This document shows positions 58,748 through 64,000 of a stretch of DNA of 64,000 nt, piece by piece. The notes under the pieces are model-generated. The model did no database searches. It saw only the letters and a program-made list of their open reading frames with translations, and was not told where the DNA came from. This stretch comes from an uncultured Oscillospiraceae bacterium (GTDB lineage: Bacteria > Bacillota > Clostridia > Oscillospirales > Acutalibacteraceae). The first letter of the stretch is position 1. Every line of letters starts with the position of its first letter. The position numbers were made by a program, and so were the translations under genes. The DNA is taken from NCBI GenBank assembly GCA_959601025.1, contig CAUGOD010000006.1, forward strand, positions 1 to 64,000, given 5' to 3'.

Positions 58748-59872
58748 TTATCGGACATTTTGGGCATAGAGCTCCTGGAAAAGCTCCTCATAGCGGGATA
58801 CCATGACGCGGATATCGAATTGTTTCGACGCAGTCAGGGCCGCCTCCGCCATCCGGTGACGAAGGGATGTGTCTTTCGCCAGACGGAGCATCCCCTCCGC
58901 CAGCGCGTCGACGTCGCCTACATCGACGAGGATGCCGTTCAAGCCATCCGTCACAGCGTTTGGAACGCCGCCGGCACGGGTGGATACCACCGGTCGCCCC
59001 GCCGCCATGGCTTCCATCACGGAGAGCGGGAGCCCTTCGTAATCGGAAGAAAGGACAAACACGTCGCTATCCTGTAACTGCTTTTCCACATCCGAACGGA
59101 CGCCGAGTAGCTCCACACTGTCCGACAGCCCCAGTTTTTGAATCTGCTCCTCAATTTCACCACGCAGTTCGCCGTCGCCTACCAAACGGAGAATCACGTC
59201 AGGAAATTCCTGCCTCACATGCTGGAACGCACGCAAAAGTAACCGATGATTTTTTTGAGATGAAAATCTGGCTACATTGATAAAACGAATTGTCTGATGC
59301 GGCTCAGAGATTCCTAAAGGGGCAAAACGGCGAATATCTACGCCATTGTCGATGCACGGGACGGCACTTTTTTCCAATGCATATCGAAGGCAAAGGCTTT
59401 CCTGTATTAAAGGCGAAATGGCAACCGGCGTAACTTTTTTGCGTTTATAAGATGACTTCATGATTTTTTGATAGAGAGGAGGAAGCTCCTTGTCCGCTAC
59501 ATTGTGAACAGTATGAACCCGTACGGGAACAGGGCAGCGTGATGCGGGAAATAGAGAATAGATTACCGCATAGAGGTGCGTATGCAGGATATCCGGCCGT
59601 TCTTCCCGTATAAGACGGGACAATTTTCCTACTAGAGAAATATCCAATCCGGGCTTTTTATCCAGATATAGCACCCGGATGCCGGTTTCCTTTGAAAAAT
59701 TCTGGTAAATCGTATGACAGTGCTCCTGAGAATACAAGGACACCAGGACTGGATCGAAGCGGGAGGAATCCAGATACTTTACGATATCCAATACCAACCG
59801 CTCCGCGCCGCCCGCGCCGATGGTCGGCAGCAGCTCCATCACCTTCAGCCGTCCCGCTGTGTGCTTTTCCAT
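58748..59872 (-). CDS. Glycosyltransferase family 4
   Basis: A 374-residue GT-B-fold glycosyltransferase. The N-domain begins VMELLPTIGAGGAERLVLDI, typical of GT4 enzymes in exopolysaccharide clusters. The C-domain has FINVARFSSQKNHRLLLRAF, then LRLVGDGELRGEIEEQI and the E-x7-E region SSDYEGLPLSVMEAMAAGRP that binds the nucleotide sugar. The sugar is not predictable. Last gene of the leftward cluster; ends at the bidirectional terminator. Confidence 0.92.
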   Translation of the reverse strand: MEKHTAGRLKVMELLPTIGAGGAERLVLDIVKYLDSSRFDPVLVSLYSQEHCHTIYQNFSKETGIRVLYLDKKPGLDISLVGKLSRLIREERPDILHTHLYAVIYSLFPASRCPVPVRVHTVHNVADKELPPLYQKIMKSSYKRKKVTPVAISPLIQESLCLRYALEKSAVPCIDNGVDIRRFAPLGISEPHQTIRFINVARFSSQKNHRLLLRAFQHVRQEFPDVILRLVGDGELRGEIEEQIQKLGLSDSVELLGVRSDVEKQLQDSDVFVLSSDYEGLPLSVMEAMAAGRPVVSTRAGGVPNAVTDGLNGILVDVGDVDALAEGMLRLAKDTSLRHRMAEAALTASKQFDIRVMVSRYEELFQELYAQNVR

Positions 59873-59907
59873 GTGCTTTCGCCTTCTTTCGATTTCACCG
59901 GTCCGGT

Positions 59908-61119
59908 TTATTCGGCCGGATGGACTGCCGCTTCCATTCGATCAACCAGACGGCGGGTATTTTCCAGATTGTCAAACTCGCTGAGCACCCGCCGCCATCC
60001 GGCAATCGCGGTTTCGGTATAAAATGCCGGGTCGTCCTTCAGCCTTTCGATTGCGGCGGCAATCGCCTGCGGGTCCTTCTCCGGGACCAAACAGCCGGCG
60101 TCCCGGACCAGCTCGGCGGTTCCGCCGGAATCGGCGGCGATAACCGGAATGCGCCAGGACATTGCTTCCATCAGGCTGACGGGGATGCCTTCGTGTTCCG
60201 ATTCGCTCAGGGTAACGCTGGATAGGAGCACGGCGTCCATATCCCGCCGCCTATATTGCGCCAGCAGTTCCTGGTTGGAGAGATATCCCGGCATCGATAC
60301 CATGTCCTCCAGCCCATATTCTCGAACGGTGCGTTCCAGCTCTTTCCGCAGTTCTCCTTCTCCGTAAAAGACGCAGCGTACGTCTCCCACGCCCCGTTCC
60401 CGGAGAAGGCGGAGCGCTTTCAGAACATAAATATGCCCTTTGACCGGGATCAAGCTCGCCGGCATGCAGAGCCGAAAAGGCCGTTTTGCCGGCGAGACCG
60501 GCTCGTCCCGCCGCTGTTCCTCTCCCAGCTCCACACCCAGATGGAGCGTGAAGACCCTGTTCCAAAGCGGCTCGGGGAGCCGCGCACGGACCGCATCCCT
60601 TCCCGGATCGTTAATCACCCGAATAAAGGCCGCCTTTTTCGCTTTTGGGACAAAAGCATAGCCGCCGTATACATCCCAGCGATGCCCGGTAATTCCAAAC
60701 GGGAGACCGGTCAGGGCCGCAGCAATATAGGCGACTGAGGAGACGGTACCCAGCCAGTGGGCGTGAATAAAATCATAACCGCCGTCCCGCCGCAGTTCGT
60801 GGGCGATGGCAAGGGCCTTGGGGAAAAAATACAGGCTTTTCAGAGCTCCAGCCAAGCTGCCGGCCCGGAAAAACATCGTGCCGCAGGCGTGAAGGGAGCG
60901 AAGAGGCCGCCGGAAAAACATCGCCAGCGCCCGTTTCCAGCAGTCGCCGCCAAGCACGGAACAGCGCCAAAGATCGTATCCCTGCGTATCGTTATTTTCC
61001 GGCCGGGTGGGAAAGATGCGGACGGAGTGCCCCATCTCCTGTACGGCGTCGATTTCATGCAGGACGAAAGCTTCGTAGTCCCCACAGGGGGCGACGGTAG
61101 TCAGGTAGCAAATACGCAA
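59908..61119 (-). CDS. Glycosyltransferase family 4
   Basis: A 403-residue GT4 protein distinct from its neighbour. The N-terminal half begins RICYLTTVAPCGDYEAFVLH and includes HAHWLGTVSSVAYIAAALTG. The C-terminal half has LCMPASLIPVKGHIYVLKAL, CVFYGEGELRKELERTV and the nucleotide-sugar segment SESEHEGIPVSLMEAMSWRI. It lies 35 nt upstream of the other GT4 and 12 nt after the polymerase gene, in one operon. AAGGAGG precedes the start. The membrane repeat unit it extends is unknown. Confidence 0.91.
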   Translation of the reverse strand: MRICYLTTVAPCGDYEAFVLHEIDAVQEMGHSVRIFPTRPENNDTQGYDLWRCSVLGGDCWKRALAMFFRRPLRSLHACGTMFFRAGSLAGALKSLYFFPKALAIAHELRRDGGYDFIHAHWLGTVSSVAYIAAALTGLPFGITGHRWDVYGGYAFVPKAKKAAFIRVINDPGRDAVRARLPEPLWNRVFTLHLGVELGEEQRRDEPVSPAKRPFRLCMPASLIPVKGHIYVLKALRLLRERGVGDVRCVFYGEGELRKELERTVREYGLEDMVSMPGYLSNQELLAQYRRRDMDAVLLSSVTLSESEHEGIPVSLMEAMSWRIPVIAADSGGTAELVRDAGCLVPEKDPQAIAAAIERLKDDPAFYTETAIAGWRRVLSEFDNLENTRRLVDRMEAAVHPAE

Positions 61120-61131
61120 GCTGCGGCCTCC

Positions 61132-62556
61132 TTATTCAACGGATGAGTCCGTATCCGGCGCTTTTCTTTCACGGAAAAAAAGCAGATTCTTATCGTCCAT
61201 GGTAATACAGTAGCCGACCAGCGGGATAGTACAGGCGTAGGTGAAGACGGGAAGAGAAAGGCAGCTGAGGCCCAGACAAACAACCATCAAGGCGCGGCTG
61301 TAATCCTGTTTTTTTAGAGCGCTCAGGAACAGCCAGAGATAAAACAGACCGTAACACAAAGCGTTCAAGACGCCGCCATCGTGCAGAGCGTTGATAATCT
61401 GTGAATCGCCGATAAATTCACCAGAAACCTGGGCGGGACCCACGCCAATCAAGACATGCTGCCGTATGACCGTCATCGCGTCCAGCATGTTCCCAGTGGG
61501 CTCATTTTTCTGATTATTCGGTTTTTCAGATGGGGAAGACGCAGAAGGTTCCGGCTGGGGATTTTCCGGTAGGATGTTTTCGTATCGGCTGTCCAGGGCT
61601 TCCAGGGGATTCAGAAGATAGCCGTAATAATGTCGTACCTGATTTTTAAATCCGGCGGTGAGGCCGAAGGCGGCGACCAGGCCGGCGACCAGAACGATAT
61701 TGGCCAGATAGGCGCCAAGAATTTTCAAGAGGGCCGCTACTTTTTTTGCACGAACAGCAAAAAACAGCCCTATTACAACAGCGGCGAAAAACGCGATTAC
61801 AATACCCAGAATCACGGTTTTGCTGAAAGCAAGGAAGCCAAGACTAAGGCTGAAAAAAAACAAAAGAAGGTTTTTTCGTTCCAGCCGGCCATTTCGCAGA
61901 GATTGGCCAAGCAGAAAACTGCAAAATACCAGGGAGATTATGGCGAGAAGGATGGGAGAGTAATTCGTGCCAAAAGCACGGGAAAACCGATCTATCCCTA
62001 TCATTGCGTTCAAAGGGCCGTTTTTTCCCGGATAGACATAGAAGATTTCCATCAGACGGACGCTCAGATCGAAGAAAGTAAACTGAAGGATGACAAACAG
62101 ACCGTTGAGACCAAGAATAGACGGCATCGCCTTATAAAGGACTCCCTCTGGCGTTACGATCCCGTCGGAGGATGTGAAAAAGATACTCAAAAGCAAAACG
62201 CCAAGCATGTATTGGCCAAGGCCGGCGAAATGAATTAGATGGGAAAAAGCGGGAGAGCCGTTAATAATCCAGCCAAGAAAGGTGAACAGGAGAGATCCGG
62301 CCATTGCTATCAGGAAGAGCCTTTGACAACGGTTTAATCGGATTCTTTTTCGGAACAGTTCAATCAGAAAAAGAACGAACAGGAACGCAGTAACCAGATA
62401 CCCGGGAGTGATTCCCCGTTCTCCCAGCCGGATTGCCGGCAGGCAGCAATAACAGATCATCACGCCAGCGAGCATAGCGGCTGTTTTTTTTCGAATGTAC
62501 AGAAAAGCGAGAACAGCGAGAGCCGCCAAAATAATAACATCATTAAGTATCCACAT
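61132..62556 (-). CDS. O-antigen ligase/polymerase-like membrane protein
   Basis: A 474-residue protein with about eleven membrane helices and a large loop around residues 315-370 (PENPQPEPSASSPSEKPNNQ). It resembles Wzy/WaaL proteins that polymerise or transfer lipid-linked oligosaccharide; HVLIGVGPAQVSGEFIGDSQ is the usual conserved G-x-G loop before the last helices. No strong single motif proves the class. Codon use is more AT-rich than in the housekeeping genes around, common for polysaccharide loci that are exchanged laterally. It sits between LicD and the GT4 genes. Confidence 0.8.
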   Translation of the reverse strand: MWILNDVIILAALAVLAFLYIRKKTAAMLAGVMICYCCLPAIRLGERGITPGYLVTAFLFVLFLIELFRKRIRLNRCQRLFLIAMAGSLLFTFLGWIINGSPAFSHLIHFAGLGQYMLGVLLLSIFFTSSDGIVTPEGVLYKAMPSILGLNGLFVILQFTFFDLSVRLMEIFYVYPGKNGPLNAMIGIDRFSRAFGTNYSPILLAIISLVFCSFLLGQSLRNGRLERKNLLLFFFSLSLGFLAFSKTVILGIVIAFFAAVVIGLFFAVRAKKVAALLKILGAYLANIVLVAGLVAAFGLTAGFKNQVRHYYGYLLNPLEALDSRYENILPENPQPEPSASSPSEKPNNQKNEPTGNMLDAMTVIRQHVLIGVGPAQVSGEFIGDSQIINALHDGGVLNALCYGLFYLWLFLSALKKQDYSRALMVVCLGLSCLSLPVFTYACTIPLVGYCITMDDKNLLFFRERKAPDTDSSVE

Positions 62557-62643
62557 GACAGTTGATCAACCCTTTCCTGACAGTAATCATCACAAATTAG
62601 AGAGCCCAAACGGTAAATAAGACGAATGCGACAGAATAGGGAG

Positions 62644-63483
62644 TCACTCAATAACGCTCCTGTTTGAATCGAGTGAACCGGGATGAGAAAACCCGGTATA
62701 TTCTGAATAATCCTTATCCGGATCGACAATTTCGGCGACATGGCCGCTGCGCTTATCTTCCGGCGGCGGCGTCATATAGTCGCCGTAGCGGGAGATCAGG
62801 TATTCCTCCGTATGGGTGGGACAGGGAAACAGACGGCCTTCAAACAGATAATATTCCGGCTCGCCGTACCAGCGCTTTTTAAAATAACAGCGTTCGTAAC
62901 GGTACCATGCGGGATCAAAGTATTCGTCCGTGGAATCAGGATATTTCGAAAATTGTTTTTCGCAAAAACGGTAAAGTCGGCGTTCTCCGAAAATCCTTTT
63001 CAGCAGCTTGGCCAGGGGGACATAGTGGCTGCGCCCCTTGACATGGGTCAGGCAGAGCGCACGGAACACCTTACTGAACAGGCTCTGCCAGCGGCGGGAC
63101 AGTCCGGGAGGGGCGGCGGGATACACCGGGAACAAATCCACGGACAATCCCTGGTGCATCGGGTTTTCCATCGCGCCGTTTTCCACGAACGTCGTCCCGT
63201 TGATCCGCAGCTTAGCCCAAAAGCAGTGAACCGTCGGATCGGAATCGAAATCCTGGACAAAATACTTGTCCGGATTCAATTCTTTTTTCATCAGCGGGAT
63301 CAGGCGGTCATATTCCTTTCTCGTCATGACCACGTCCAGATCGTCATCCCAGGGAATGAAGCCCTGATGCCGCACTGCGCCCAATACGCTGCCGGCGGCG
63401 AGATAATACCGGATATCGTGTTCCCGGCAGAAGTCGTCCAAATCACAGAGCGCTTCGAATAATTTGGTTTGTACCGGATTCAT
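62644..63483 (-). CDS. LicD family phosphotransferase
   Basis: A 279-residue LicD-type protein, a nucleotidyltransferase-fold enzyme that usually adds phosphocholine or another phospho-substituent to surface glycans. The active region is GSVLGAVRHQGFIPWDDDLD (residues 31-50) with the Asp cluster 46-50. A later conserved part is GLSVDLFPVYPAAPPG, and the C-terminus has RLFPCPTHTEEYLISRYGDY. No choline uptake or licC gene is in view, so the donor is open. ATG 63483 follows GGAAAGGATAGG. First gene of the leftward polysaccharide operon. Confidence 0.9.
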   Translation of the reverse strand: MNPVQTKLFEALCDLDDFCREHDIRYYLAAGSVLGAVRHQGFIPWDDDLDVVMTRKEYDRLIPLMKKELNPDKYFVQDFDSDPTVHCFWAKLRINGTTFVENGAMENPMHQGLSVDLFPVYPAAPPGLSRRWQSLFSKVFRALCLTHVKGRSHYVPLAKLLKRIFGERRLYRFCEKQFSKYPDSTDEYFDPAWYRYERCYFKKRWYGEPEYYLFEGRLFPCPTHTEEYLISRYGDYMTPPPEDKRSGHVAEIVDPDKDYSEYTGFSHPGSLDSNRSVIE

Positions 63484-63617
63484 ACTGCGTCCTATCCTTT
63501 CCGGGCTGTAATGTAGCAACAGGAAAGAGCCGTCTCCGCGCTTGGAAGAGACGCGAGAGGCTGGCCCCCACCCGGCATGGCGCGGGTTTCTTACGTTTTT
63601 TCGTACAAATATCTGCC
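63484..63617 (-). other. Leader of the polysaccharide operon
   Basis: About 128 nt between the start site and licD. It contains CGTCTC/GAGACG hairpin arms and no open frame of note. 63484-63882 holds no other gene. Confidence 0.45.
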
Positions 63618-63646
63618 AGTATAGCATTTTCCACGGTAAAAATCAA
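63618..63646 (-). promoter_or_regulatory. Promoter of the leftward polysaccharide operon
   Basis: On the minus strand TTGATT (63646-63641), 17-nt spacer, TATACT (63623-63618). Confidence 0.75.
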
Positions 63647-63741
63647 CTTTACCCTGTTTCATGGGCGCCACGCTGTCACATGGCTGGGACGAAGCCAAAG
63701 AAACGAAGATATTTTGCTTTCAGCCCTTCCGTTTCTGTCCG

Positions 63742-63770
63742 TTTACAAACGGTCCGGTTTGTGGTATGGT
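63742..63770 (+). promoter_or_regulatory. Candidate promoter of the flippase gene
   Basis: TTTACA (63742-63747), 17-nt spacer, TATGGT (63765-63770). The -10 is weak; leader about 105 nt. Confidence 0.5.
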
Positions 63771-63882
63771 TATACGTTGTATGGGGATGCCTGCGATGCG
63801 TTGGGTCTGTGGCATCCGCGTATCAAAAGGCAGATGGGACCGTCTGCGTCGGCGCGGCGAATCCTTTGGAAAGGAAGAGTCC

Positions 63883-64000
63883 ATGGAGAAGTCAATTAAA
63901 CGAAACGCATTGCTGAAAATGTCGCTGAATGTTTTCAATATATTGATCCCGCTGGTAGTCGGACCCTATCTTGCTCGTATTTTTGACCCGGGATTGTATA
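63883..64000 (+). CDS. Oligosaccharide flippase (Wzx-like), 5' part
   Basis: The first 39 codons of a gene cut by the right edge. MEKSIKRNALLKMSLNVFNI and LIPLVVGPYLARIFDPGLY match the N-terminus of polysaccharide transporters of the RfbX/Wzx group, which move undecaprenol-linked repeat units across the membrane. AAAGGAAG precedes the ATG. Divergent from the licD operon, so it continues the polysaccharide locus to the right. Confidence 0.82.
   Translation, partial: MEKSIKRNALLKMSLNVFNILIPLVVGPYLARIFDPGLY

Noticed and set aside
1..64000. tRNA, rRNA, tmRNA or CRISPR array
   Set aside because: No tRNA TPsiC-arm plus acceptor pattern, rRNA segment or regularly spaced repeat was seen by eye. A covariance-model scan would be decisive.

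Overview
The window reads as a chromosomal segment of a GC-rich, endospore-forming member of the Clostridia, most like the Oscillospiraceae/Ruminococcaceae. This is inferred from gene content and order, not from a search. The evidence is the Gram-positive order yqfC-yqfD-phoH-ybeY-dgkA-era-yqzL-recO, the spore genes ylbJ, yqfC and yqfD, and the rplU-prp-rpmA-obgE block in which L27 carries the Firmicutes-type cleavable N-terminus. MutS2, RNase J, a GdpP-type phosphodiesterase, Mini-RNase III and a Thr-rich secreted CAP lipoprotein agree with it. No rRNA, tRNA, CRISPR array or intact transposon was seen.

Layout. 1-8.7 kb: a PiT phosphate transporter with its DUF47 partner, a divergent pair of XRE regulators, an AT-rich gap, the CAP lipoprotein, glmS with a long leader, and two unassigned genes. 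8.8-20.6 kb: ylbJ divergent from the yqfC...recO cluster, then a membrane protein and mutS2. 20.7-29.4 kb: hemolysin-III protein, azlCD, iscS-iscU, a lipoprotein beside a decayed paralogue fragment, a MATE exporter with a terminator in its leader, and rnhA. 29.7-38.2 kb: a sugar nucleotidyltransferase with a degenerate phosphomannomutase half, RNase J, GdpP, a Cys-rich membrane peptide and a lysophospholipase-like hydrolase. 38.2-46.7 kb: a glycan locus of GH2 beta-galactosidase and GNAT genes divergent from a GH20-DUF4091-DUF4432 operon, all apparently cytoplasmic. 46.7-53.7 kb: TetR/DegV with a striking shared operator, HAD and histidine phosphatases, an XRE regulator, membrane proteins and mrnC. 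53.8-58.6 kb: obgE-rpmA-prp-rplU, a cytidylate-kinase-like gene and icd. 58.7-64 kb: an exopolysaccharide cluster (two GT4 enzymes, an O-antigen-polymerase-like protein, LicD) with a divergent flippase cut by the window edge.

The most unusual signal is a conserved element of about 60 nt that starts just after the -10 box of two unrelated genes, phoH and icd. Both copies can form a 5' hairpin whose 3' arm can alternatively pair with a conserved downstream GAGAA segment. This fits an undescribed cis-regulatory RNA family or a small dispersed repeat. Also notable are a perfect 47-bp palindrome holding two opposed -10 boxes between tetR and degV, a membrane-anchored helix-turn-helix protein inside the era cluster, and the inactive-looking phosphomannomutase half.
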